DNA from: Chloroflexota bacterium | GTDB lineage: Bacteria > Chloroflexota > Anaerolineae > Anaerolineales > Villigracilaceae | Direction: 5' to 3' | Assembly: GCA_021796155.1 (NCBI GenBank) | Contig: JAJYOO010000054.1 | Coordinates: forward strand, 1 to 10,427 | DNA: 10,427 nucleotides | Shown: piece by piece, positions 1-5,725 of the stretch | Layout of the letters: the number at the start of each line of letters is the position of its first letter | Numbering within the stretch: the stretch's first letter is position 1 | Program-made: the position numbers and the translations under genes | The notes under the pieces: model-generated | Database searches by the model: none | What the model saw: only the letters and a program-made list of their open reading frames with translations | What the model was told of the DNA's origin: nothing

Positions 1-460
1 TAATCCATTGGCTGTGGTCCCACAAATTATATGTTGGCATGGATGAAATTTTCCATACACCGTTTTGCTTCATCAATTGCGCTGTACCAACATTGTTATA
101 ACCGCTCGAAAATGGATCGTTAGCGGAATAAATCATGCTAACTTCAACGGTTGCATCCTCTCCGGTAACATCGGCTACCCCAATTTTGATACCGTTATTA
201 GAAGGACCCAGCTTTCCAACTGCAAATGCCTGACGAAATTGATTGAGTGTTGGCTTGTTATCGAGGTCCGCCAGATAACCATATGCTTTTGGGTAGTCCT
301 TGTTAAGCAGCGCCAGAACATAATTATGCACGACACCATCCGGTGTGTTTTCGGAAACGTATGTCTGCGTGTTTTGTCGGGTAAAAAAGACGACTAGTGC
401 GGCAATAATCAAAACGGCAATTCCGATCAAGATTCCAGTTAGAAAACGGTCTTGTTTCAT
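1..460 (-). CDS. Membrane-anchored small protein, NTF2-like (3'-truncated by window edge)
   Basis: I see 153 codons from an ATG at 458-460 running off the left edge without a stop. Residues 8-27 form one strongly hydrophobic segment after MKQDR, so this is either a signal anchor or an uncleaved signal; there is no lipobox cysteine. The rest is soluble and outside-facing: TPDGVVHNYVLALLNKDYPKAYGYLAD (39-65) followed by an Ala/Val-rich strand region (VGKLGP, IKIGVADVTGEDATVEVS, GVWKIS). That helix-then-curved-sheet layout resembles the DUF4878/NTF2-like extracytoplasmic family, where it typically stores a ligand pocket or has no known activity. The start is supported by a GGGAG Shine-Dalgarno seven bases upstream and by the promoter at 485-513. 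The protein reads away from the candidate origin. Family placement is by pattern only; function unknown. Confidence 0.75.
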   Translation of the reverse strand, partial: MKQDRFLTGILIGIAVLIIAALVVFFTRQNTQTYVSENTPDGVVHNYVLALLNKDYPKAYGYLADLDNKPTLNQFRQAFAVGKLGPSNNGIKIGVADVTGEDATVEVSMIYSANDPFSSGYNNVGTAQLMKQNGVWKISSMPTYNLWDHSQWI

Positions 461-484
461 AAATCAGCTCCCTGTTTTAGTTTC

Positions 485-513
485 ATTGTATAGAGTTTGA
501 AAATGGAAAGCAA
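485..513 (-). promoter_or_regulatory. Putative sigma70-type promoter for the NTF2-like gene
   Basis: On the minus strand TTGCTT (508-513) and TACAAT (485-490) are separated by 17 bp. The -10 matches five of six consensus bases; the -35 matches only TTG. Transcription would start near 478, giving a leader of about 18-20 nt that contains the GGGAG ribosome site. Fit is good in spacing but moderate in sequence. Confidence 0.4.
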
Positions 514-597
514 GAAGCGAAAACTTTATCTGTTGCATATTCCAGGCTTTCCCAATTTTGAGCAAGCAAAGAGATGCTGTTTTTTGATCTCGTTGTT

Positions 598-645
598 ATA
601 CGTAAACAATTTATTATTGGTATATGGATTCCGTAGTCTTAGTAG
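598..645. promoter_or_regulatory. Putative DNA unwinding element with DnaA-trio-like triplets
   Basis: Positions 598-630 are about 79% A/T. At 634-645 four triplets read TAG-TCT-TAG-TAG, and five bases later the first box (TGTGGAAAG, 650-658) begins. Read on the minus strand the order is box, short spacer, CTA-CTA-AGA-CTA, AT-rich stretch, which is the order of box, trio and unwinding region reported for Bacillus subtilis. One of the four triplets does not fit, so the trio call is tentative. Confidence 0.35.
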
Positions 646-649
646 AGAT

Positions 650-667
650 TGTGGAAAGTGGGGATAA
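650..667 (-). promoter_or_regulatory. Two abutting DnaA-box-like 9-mers
   Basis: TGTGGAAAG (650-658; reverse CTTTCCACA, 7/9 to TTATCCACA) and TGGGGATAA (659-667; reverse TTATCCCCA, 8/9) lie end to end on the minus strand, immediately beside the triplet run and AT-rich block. Individually weak, but their adjacency and context raise the likelihood that they are real. Confidence 0.4.
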
Positions 668-753
668 CATCGCGCGCACATATCCGTTGGGCATGCTTAG
701 ATACTTCAACACCATATCTTGGACTATGTGACATTTTCAGGCCCCTAAATTTC

Positions 754-762
754 TGTGGATTA
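754..762 (-). promoter_or_regulatory. DnaA box (8/9)
   Basis: TGTGGATTA on the plus strand is TAATCCACA on the minus strand, one mismatch from TTATCCACA. It is inverted relative to the three boxes at 896-945. Confidence 0.45.
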
Positions 763-823
763 CTTTTGAATTATCATGCGCCGAAAAAGGCCTGTTTTCC
801 ACCTTTCTATATATTGGGCAACC

Positions 824-856
824 AACTCAATGCCGCCCACATATAGGCATTGAGTT
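824..856. repeat. 11-bp perfect inverted repeat (hairpin) inside the origin candidate
   Basis: AACTCAATGCC (824-834) and GGCATTGAGTT (846-856) are exact reverse complements around an 11-nt loop. On the plus strand five T residues follow at 864-868, but seven bases after the stem; on the minus strand no T-run follows. It is therefore a poor intrinsic terminator for the leftward nucleotidyltransferase gene. It may be a terminator of another kind, a protein-binding palindrome or a structural element of the DnaA-box region. Confidence 0.55.
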
Positions 857-895
857 TTGGCACTTTTTCCCTAATTTTCCGAATACTTGTGCGTA

Positions 896-945
896 TTGTC
901 CACAGACATTGCCAGTTATCCACAGAATTGCCCCCGTTATCCACA
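896..945 (+). promoter_or_regulatory. Three tandem DnaA boxes, 20/21-bp phased
   Basis: TTGTCCACA (896-904), TTATCCACA (916-924) and TTATCCACA (937-945) lie in the same orientation with start-to-start spacings of 20 and 21 bp, about two helical turns. Two match the TTATCCACA consensus exactly and the first matches TTRTCCACA. Three such 9-mers within 50 bp are very unlikely by chance, so binding of DnaA is the obvious reading. They end 46 bp before the stop of the nucleotidyltransferase gene. Confidence 0.75.
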
Positions 946-991
946 AAATTGGCCGTCCAAAATCGGAGTTGTCTAACCCAAATATGGATGG

Positions 992-2020
992 CTACAGGCT
1001 TGTAGACGTTTCCAAGCCATTTGCTGTTGCAATTTCGTCTAGCCGGACTTCGATTTCGTCCAGATAGCTGTCCAAGCCGGATACGCGTTCCTCGAACGAC
1101 GAGCCGAGAAGTCCCAGTTTTTGGCACGCTTCATTCCAAGACTTGGACTGACTCTCGGTTAAGACAGCGACTGCCAGTGTCCAAGTGTGGATAAAAGGCC
1201 AGAGCGCCGTCAGCGGAGTATCGCCAGCAAGTAGGGCTTCCATCGCTTTTTCATAATAATTCAGCCGGGCCACGTGGATGCATTGATCCACTTTTGCGTT
1301 TTCAGCCGCGGCGAGGAATGATGATTTCCATTCAGGCATCCAACTGGTGAGCGTACTGGCATCCACATGGCTGGCACCGACCAGGTTGAAAAGCGTCGCT
1401 GTGAAATTCGGACGTTCAGCGGCCTGTGCCCGCGCGGGAAAATCCATCAGGAACCGGCGTTCAGTCAACGGACCGCCACTCAATTCGGCGACTGTATCCG
1501 CCGCGTAGTTTACAGCTCGAAGAAATTGTTTGATTTGCGTCGGCCCAGCTTTATCTGGGCTGATATCTGAAAGATCAACCCAACCTTTGCGTGCATCGGC
1601 CAAAAGTTTTCGGCAGCGACTCAATACCAGCGACGGCGCTTGAAACTCAAATCCGGCACGCAGACCCGCTTGCACGAACTCAAAAAACTTTTCGCTTTGA
1701 TACAAAAGCATCGGGTCGTACATCTCATAACCAAGCATCGGGTCAGCACGCAACTCCCGCGGCGATCTAAAAGCTGATCTTGCCCGGTGTGCAATATCGA
1801 GATGAAAATCCGGCGTGAGTTTGACGATCTCGCGCGTGACCGATGGCTTCGTGTTATGGACCAACACAAGATCAATATCCGCCGCACCGCCGAGCATCGG
1901 ATCAACATCCGATACAAGCGAACCAGTCAGATAGGCGGCGATAATATCGCGGTCGTTGAATGCTCTTTCTTGGGCGTTCTCTTTTGCAATGCGGATGAGT
2001 GATTCACGTGTGACGCGCAT
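992..2020 (-). CDS. Pol-beta-superfamily nucleotidyltransferase-domain protein
   Basis: 342 residues. The N-terminal part shows the nucleotidyltransferase fold signature: AAYLTGSL with the GS pair at 33-34, then AADIDLVLVH with the metal-binding pair D48 and D50, and a third acidic candidate D75 in FHLDIAHR. These are the elements of the hG[GS]...Dh[DE]h motif used by Pol-beta-like enzymes to move an NMP onto a substrate (antibiotic, protein, RNA or nucleotide). The remaining 250 residues are mostly helical with no motif I recognise, perhaps a substrate-binding helical domain; the tail (318-334) is acidic and probably helical. It begins with ATG 9 bp after the stop of the deoxynucleoside kinase gene, so the two are almost certainly cotranscribed. 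The ribosome site is weak, suggesting coupling to the upstream gene. Substrate unknown. It is not clearly a kanamycin- or lincosamide-type resistance enzyme. Confidence 0.8.
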   Translation of the reverse strand: MRVTRESLIRIAKENAQERAFNDRDIIAAYLTGSLVSDVDPMLGGAADIDLVLVHNTKPSVTREIVKLTPDFHLDIAHRARSAFRSPRELRADPMLGYEMYDPMLLYQSEKFFEFVQAGLRAGFEFQAPSLVLSRCRKLLADARKGWVDLSDISPDKAGPTQIKQFLRAVNYAADTVAELSGGPLTERRFLMDFPARAQAAERPNFTATLFNLVGASHVDASTLTSWMPEWKSSFLAAAENAKVDQCIHVARLNYYEKAMEALLAGDTPLTALWPFIHTWTLAVAVLTESQSKSWNEACQKLGLLGSSFEERVSGLDSYLDEIEVRLDEIATANGLETSTSL

Positions 2021-2029
2021 AGTTGGATT

Positions 2030-2668
2030 CTACTCGTCGAGCGGTAAACTGGGTTGAAACGGATTCAGCTTCAAAGCCTCGCGAATGCGGTTCTCGATCA
2101 GCTTGAGATGTTCCGGGTTTTGAATAATGTTCAAAGGGTTCGTATCAATTGTCAGCACCGGCGTGCTGTCGTATGGCTTGGAAAAGAAATCTTCGTAAGA
2201 ATGATTCAAGAGATCAATGTAACTTCGTTCCATGTTGCGTTCATACGGACGGTCGCGCAAGGCGATGCGCTGCATGAGCACGTCGGTCGTGGCGCGCAAG
2301 TAAACAATCAAATCGGGTTTCGGAATTTTTTCTCCGAGCGCTTCATGCACCTTGTAATACATTTCCAGTTCATCGCCCTTCAGGTTGATGCGTGCAAACA
2401 GTGCGTCTTTGGCAAAAGTGTAATCCGAGATCAGGGATTTGCCAGCCGCTAACATATCCGGGACGGTGCGGCGTTGTTGATGATATCGGCTGAGTAAAAA
2501 GAAGATCTGCGTTTGAAACGCGTAGCGTTCGCGGTCGCTGTAAAAGTCGGAAAGAAAAGGATTCTCCTCGAAGATTTCCAACAAAATTTCAGATTCAAAG
2601 ACGGGCTGCAACAAGCGGGCCAGCGTAGTCTTGCCAACCCCGATCACTCCTTCGATGGCGACGTACAT
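2030..2668 (-). CDS. Deoxynucleoside kinase (dGK/dAK/dCK family)
   Basis: 212 residues from the ATG at 2666-2668. This start is preferred over an upstream codon at 2704 because GGGAG lies six bases before it and the P-loop then starts at the usual distance. The enzyme phosphorylates deoxynucleosides to 5'-monophosphates using ATP in the salvage pathway, in the cytoplasm. Visible motifs: P-loop GVIGVGKT (7-14); EENPFLSDFY (34-43), the substrate-side acidic motif; FQTQIFFLLSRYHQQ (51-65) with the glutamine that binds the base; SDYTFAKD (81-88), the bacterial version of the ERS/DRS motif; and the arginine-rich LID RIALRDRPYER (134-144). Length matches the bacterial dGK/dAK family (about 200-220). 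Base preference cannot be read reliably. It is the first gene of a pair with the downstream nucleotidyltransferase and diverges from the glycosyltransferase pair. Confidence 0.92.
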   Translation of the reverse strand: MYVAIEGVIGVGKTTLARLLQPVFESEILLEIFEENPFLSDFYSDRERYAFQTQIFFLLSRYHQQRRTVPDMLAAGKSLISDYTFAKDALFARINLKGDELEMYYKVHEALGEKIPKPDLIVYLRATTDVLMQRIALRDRPYERNMERSYIDLLNHSYEDFFSKPYDSTPVLTIDTNPLNIIQNPEHLKLIENRIREALKLNPFQPSLPLDE

Positions 2669-2714
2669 GAACGACTCCCAAATGAGATGCGCCAAGCATA
2701 CCATAAATGTCTAC

Positions 2715-2828
2715 GTCATTGCGAAGGCGCGACATCGTACTCGAAGAGTAAGCGCCTGTGGCAATCTCCTTGAATATTCAATGGATTGTTATTTGAGATT
2801 GCCACGCGCCTTCGGTGCTCGCAATGAC
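2715..2828. repeat. Dispersed palindromic element (MITE-like)
   Basis: Nested inverted arms are visible: GTCATTGCGA (2715-2724) against TCGCAATGAC (2819-2828), GAAGGCGC (2723-2730) against GCGCCTTC (2806-2813), and GTGGCAATCTC (2758-2768) against GAGATTGCCAC (2795-2805). The centre contains a 12-bp perfect palindrome, TTGAATATTCAA (2770-2781). Elements with GTCATTGCGA ends and internal GCAATCTC arms are a recurrent repeat type in many bacterial genomes, from memory. It occupies nearly all of the space between the divergent kinase and glycosyltransferase genes and has no coding capacity. Confidence 0.85.
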
Positions 2829-2854
2829 AATGTATGTTGACCCTACGATATAAT
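2824..2854 (+). promoter_or_regulatory. Putative promoter of the glycosyltransferase pair (leaderless)
   Basis: TATAAT (2849-2854) is a perfect -10 hexamer. ATGACA (2824-2829, five of six to TTGACA) lies 19 bp upstream, and five of its bases belong to the right arm of the palindromic repeat. The ATG at 2862 begins seven bases after the -10, so transcription should start at or within a base or two of the start codon. No Shine-Dalgarno is present, which fits a leaderless mRNA. Confidence 0.45.
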
Positions 2855-2861
2855 TCTTTTG

Positions 2862-3875
2862 ATGACGCGCATTTGCATTGTCCCCAGCGTTGACGGAATC
2901 GGCGGCATGGCATCTTTCCGATTCAAATTTGAGTCTGGATTGAAAGCCCGCGGAATTGAAGTGACTCACAATCCGGACGAATCATCCGACGCGATCCTGG
3001 TCATTGCCGGGACGAAGAATCTGCTCCCGTTATGGAAAGCTCGCAGCCGCGGCGTGCGAATCGTGCAACGACTCGACGGCATCAATTGGATTCACCGCAA
3101 ACGCAACACGGGAATCAAACATTTTGTCCGCGCCGAATACGGCAATTTTATTTTGTCTCTAATTCGTTCGCGGATTGCCACACAGATTTTGTATCAAAGC
3201 GAGTTTTCGCGTAGCTGGTGGGACGATTGGTATGGCAAGCCGAACAAACAAGCGTTTGTTGTTCATAACGGCGTAGACTTGAATGTTTATAAACCCAACG
3301 ATTCAGATAAACGATCTACTGAACGATGTCGTCTGTTGATTGTTGAAGGAAATCTTGGCGGCGGTTATGACATGGGACTCGATAACGCGATTCAGTTGGG
3401 CGAGATTCTTTCCCAAGAATATAATTTTCCAATGGAATTGATGGTGGTTGGTAAAATCAGCGATGAGCATAAAGCCGCGGTCGAATCAAAAGCACGTATT
3501 CCAATTATTTGGACTGGTTCGATTCCTCGCGAACAAATCCCTGAGATTGATCGCTCAGCACATCTGCTTTTCTCCGCTGACCTCAACGCGGCCTGTCCAA
3601 ATTCCGTTATCGAAGCGATGGCGTGTGGATTGCCAGTCGTCGCGTTCGATACCGGCGCGTTGAGCGAACTTGTGCTTGCCGATGCGGGCCGTATTGTTCC
3701 ATACGGCGGCAATCCATGGAAGTTGGATCAGCCAGATATTCCTTCTTTGGCCGAGGCCGCTGCAGAAATATTGAATGATCAATCACGTTTTCGAACCTCT
3801 GCACGAGCGCAAGCCGAAAAAACTCTCAGCCTCGACAAAATGACTGATGCTTATTTGAAAGTTTTGCTAAATTGA
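2862..3875 (+). CDS. GT4-type glycosyltransferase (GT-B fold), first of pair
   Basis: 337 residues from ATG 2862; a TTG directly before it is an alternative. It should transfer a sugar from an NDP donor to an acceptor on the cytoplasmic face. The N-terminal half holds a Rossmann start RICIVPSVDGIGGMASFRFKF (3-23), RIVQRLDGINW (67-77) and a hinge region VVHNGVDLNVYKP (133-145), the classical start of the C-terminal domain in family GT4. The C-terminal half has IIWTG (215-219) and NSVIEAMACGLPVVAFDTG (247-265). The second glutamate (E251) of the EX7E donor motif is present, but position 243, where the first should be, is alanine, as in some GT4 subgroups. The next gene starts in a TGATG stop/start overlap, so the two are coupled. 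Acceptor and donor are unknown; a surface polysaccharide or glycolipid is a guess. Confidence 0.87.
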   Translation: MTRICIVPSVDGIGGMASFRFKFESGLKARGIEVTHNPDESSDAILVIAGTKNLLPLWKARSRGVRIVQRLDGINWIHRKRNTGIKHFVRAEYGNFILSLIRSRIATQILYQSEFSRSWWDDWYGKPNKQAFVVHNGVDLNVYKPNDSDKRSTERCRLLIVEGNLGGGYDMGLDNAIQLGEILSQEYNFPMELMVVGKISDEHKAAVESKARIPIIWTGSIPREQIPEIDRSAHLLFSADLNAACPNSVIEAMACGLPVVAFDTGALSELVLADAGRIVPYGGNPWKLDQPDIPSLAEAAAEILNDQSRFRTSARAQAEKTLSLDKMTDAYLKVLLN

Positions 3876-4963
3876 TGAACACGGATAAAAGTAGATTCTC
3901 CGGAAAACTTGGTTTGCAACAACGCGTTCTTCCAAATTACCGCGTGCCATTTTTTGATTTGCTTGCGCAATCGTGCGGTGGTGGGATGAGTCTGTTCGCG
4001 GGCTTGCCGCGTCCGGTTGAAGAAATCACCAGCGGAAAGTTGCAGGTTGCGAATTATGTCGCTGCGAAAAATATCCATCTGTTTGGTGGTTCGCTTTATC
4101 TTTGTTATCAGTGTGGATTCGTTGACTGGCTTGCAAATTGGAATCCTGATGCATTGATCGTTGAGGCCAACCCGCGTTATCTCGCGACACCATCCGCCGT
4201 GAAATGGATGCACGCGCGTGGGCGTAAAGTCATTGGTTGGGGATTGGGTGCTCCGCTGCCCCCACACAGAAGCAAAGGGGGGACTTGGTCTCGCTTTGTC
4301 CATCAATTCGACGCGTTGATCGCGTACAGTCAGCGTGGTGCGGACCAATACGCGACGCTTGGATTTCCGCGCAAGAAAATTTTCGTCGCACCAAACGCGG
4401 TTGCGCCCGCACCAAAATCAAAACCAGCCAGTAGACCGTTGACTGTTGACCGCACCACAATTCTTTTTGTTGGACGCTTACAAGCGCGCAAACGAATTGA
4501 TTATTTGCTGCGTGCCTGTGCAGAGTTGAATCAAAATATTCGTTTGATCATTGTCGGCGATGGGCCGGAGAGACAAGATTTGGAATCGTTTGCGAAGCAG
4601 GTTTATCCATCAGCGGAGTTTATCGGAGCCAGGCATGGAGCGGAGTTGAAGCCTTATTTCACGGAAGCCGAGCTCTTTGTCCTGCCCGGAACCGGCGGAC
4701 TGGCTGTGCAGGAAGCGATGAGTTATGGATTACCCGTCATCGTTGCAAGAGGTGATGGCACACAGGATGATCTGGTACGCGAATCGAATGGCTGGCAGAT
4801 TCCGTCAGATGATTATGCAGCGTTGGTCAGCGCGATCCAAACGGCCTTATCGGATGTCCCGCGATTGAGAATGATGGGAAAAGAATCGTATCGAATTGTT
4901 TCAGAAGAAATCAATTTGGAGAAGATGGTTGAAGTGTTTGTGGATGTATTAAATTCTCTATAA
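3875..4963 (+). CDS. GT4-type glycosyltransferase, second of pair
   Basis: 362 residues. ATG 3875 overlaps the upstream stop by one base (TGATG), so it is preferred over TTG 3872. QRVLPNYRVPFFDLLA (16-31) is the N-terminal motif common in GT4 enzymes that start with a short acceptor loop. The C-terminal domain shows ILFVGRLQARKRIDYLL (196-212), LIIVGDGPERQDL (224-236), ELFVLPGTGGLAVQEAMSYGLPVI (266-289) and GDGTQDDLV. The catalytic-side glutamate is E280; glycine stands at the first EX7E position, as in many members with an LP..GGLAVQEAMSYGLP motif. It has no signal peptide or membrane helix and should act at the inner membrane face. The gene ends where the oppositely oriented membrane protein gene ends; the stops overlap. 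Substrate unknown. Residues 127-136 (PLPPHRSKGG) are encoded by a C5/G6 inverted stretch that may be repeat-derived. Confidence 0.87.
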   Translation: MNTDKSRFSGKLGLQQRVLPNYRVPFFDLLAQSCGGGMSLFAGLPRPVEEITSGKLQVANYVAAKNIHLFGGSLYLCYQCGFVDWLANWNPDALIVEANPRYLATPSAVKWMHARGRKVIGWGLGAPLPPHRSKGGTWSRFVHQFDALIAYSQRGADQYATLGFPRKKIFVAPNAVAPAPKSKPASRPLTVDRTTILFVGRLQARKRIDYLLRACAELNQNIRLIIVGDGPERQDLESFAKQVYPSAEFIGARHGAELKPYFTEAELFVLPGTGGLAVQEAMSYGLPVIVARGDGTQDDLVRESNGWQIPSDDYAALVSAIQTALSDVPRLRMMGKESYRIVSEEINLEKMVEVFVDVLNSL

Positions 4964-5665
4964 CGTTGGGCGGCGGATAGTCACGCGCGGGGGAATATGA
5001 TTTAGAAAAACATCGGGCTGGCTTGGCGAAATCAGAACCCTTTCCAAAGTCTTTGAAAACCCATTTGGATTTTTGGGGATCAACAATAATCCCGCATTGA
5101 CCTGTTTCTGCGGCGCAAGAATATCAATGTGGTCGGGGATTGGGTTGCCAGGCTGGTTATATTTGATCTGTGCAATTTCGTCGAAAGACAGGAAAATGCG
5201 GTAATCAATGTGCCCCGGAATGTAGTGGATTCCAATTCCCTCTTCGGTGATGATGTAGGTAACTGGTGCTCCAAGCAGCATTGTGTCTTTGTATAACAAT
5301 GTGAATCCTGCGAATAATAAGGTCATCTGCAATTCTGATAGGCCGATCAGTTTAGCGGATAGCCAGCCAAGTAGTGCGCTGATTGCAAATAAGATAATAA
5401 GGTTACGCACTTGCCAGAGCCGCGGAGAATGCGGACGATCAACGAAGAAAATCCCGTCGCTCTTGTGATAATCCTGCCGCATATTGGCTTCCCATGCATG
5501 ATCTTGCCAATTCATCATTAGCAGCCCGATGACAATTAACGCGACCAGAATGCCGGAGACGATTGGTGGCCATGCCCACAAAACCACAACGCCGATCCAT
5601 CCGTATGGAATTTTCTTGAGGAATAGATAGGGGATGCCCAAGACAAAATCATTGGCCGCGCGCAT
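4958..5665 (-). CDS. Membrane protein with C-terminal PH-like domain, unknown function
   Basis: 235 residues, ATG at 5663-5665. I see hydrophobic segments at about 21-50 (probably two helices, the second ending in LLMMNW), 86-107 and 112-131, so three or four membrane helices. The C-terminal 100 residues are soluble: YIITEEGIGIHYIPGHIDYRIFLSFDEIAQIKYNQ (137-171) alternates strands in the way of bacterial PH-like/DUF304-type domains that follow membrane helices, with a 'switch on at the membrane' sentence such as EEGI...SFDEI. No catalytic motif. The gene may have its own leaderless promoter (5672-5702) or be read through from the DUF3592 gene 60 bp upstream. Its 3' end overlaps the convergent glycosyltransferase by six bases. 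Function not recognised. Confidence 0.7.
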   Translation of the reverse strand: MRAANDFVLGIPYLFLKKIPYGWIGVVVLWAWPPIVSGILVALIVIGLLMMNWQDHAWEANMRQDYHKSDGIFFVDRPHSPRLWQVRNLIILFAISALLGWLSAKLIGLSELQMTLLFAGFTLLYKDTMLLGAPVTYIITEEGIGIHYIPGHIDYRIFLSFDEIAQIKYNQPGNPIPDHIDILAPQKQVNAGLLLIPKNPNGFSKTLERVLISPSQPDVFLNHIPPRVTIRRPTL

Positions 5666-5671
5666 AAATTT

Positions 5672-5702
5672 ATTTTACCAGCGTGCGAACCGAACTCGAC
5701 AA
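5672..5702 (-). promoter_or_regulatory. Putative leaderless promoter of the PH-like membrane protein
   Basis: On the minus strand TAAAAT (5672-5677, five of six) stands exactly six bases before the ATG. TTGTCG (5697-5702) lies 19 bp further upstream. No ribosome-binding site is recognisable between the promoter and the start. This layout copies the one at 2824-2862, including the 19-bp spacer. Confidence 0.35.
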
Positions 5703-5725
5703 GCTATTCTTGAACGATTTTGGAA

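Larger units (their letters stand above)
598..945. other. Candidate replication origin / DnaA-binding locus (oriC-like)
   Basis: The 531 bp between the genes at 460 and 992 hold no convincing ORF but carry the parts expected of a bacterial origin. An AT-rich block at 598-630 (26 of 33 bases A/T by hand count) could be the unwinding element. Next to it is a TAG-rich triplet run at 634-645, like the DnaA-trio described in Bacillus subtilis. Then come DnaA-box-like 9-mers: TGTGGAAAG (650-658), TGGGGATAA (659-667), TGTGGATTA (754-762), a weak TTTTCCACC (795-803), and TTGTCCACA, TTATCCACA, TTATCCACA (896-945). Left boxes lie on the minus strand and right boxes on the plus strand, so they face inward. 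The boxes are seen directly; origin function is inference. No dnaA, dnaN or gidA is visible. It could instead be a DnaA-titrating site. Confidence 0.5.

Noticed and set aside
65..397. Plus-strand 110-codon ORF
   Set aside because: It is antisense to the 1-460 minus-strand gene, which has a proper ribosome site, promoter and hydrophobic anchor.
649..846. Plus-strand 65-codon ORF inside the origin candidate
   Set aside because: No ribosome site, residues of mixed low-complexity character, and it overlaps the hairpin and boxes. It looks like chance open frame.
824..868. Intrinsic terminator at the hairpin
   Set aside because: No T-run directly follows the stem on either strand; the five T residues on the plus strand are seven bases away and no plus-strand gene precedes it.
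807..1127. Minus-strand 106-codon ORF across the DnaA boxes and the nucleotidyltransferase 3' end
   Set aside because: Arg-rich, different frame from the clear nucleotidyltransferase gene and no ribosome site.
2704..2704. Upstream start of the kinase gene (12 extra residues)
   Set aside because: GGGAG sits six bases before the later ATG at 2668 and the P-loop position then fits the family.
4253..4282. Frameshift at the G run in the second glycosyltransferase
   Set aside because: Reading frame stays intact and FDALIAYS and later motifs continue in the same frame.
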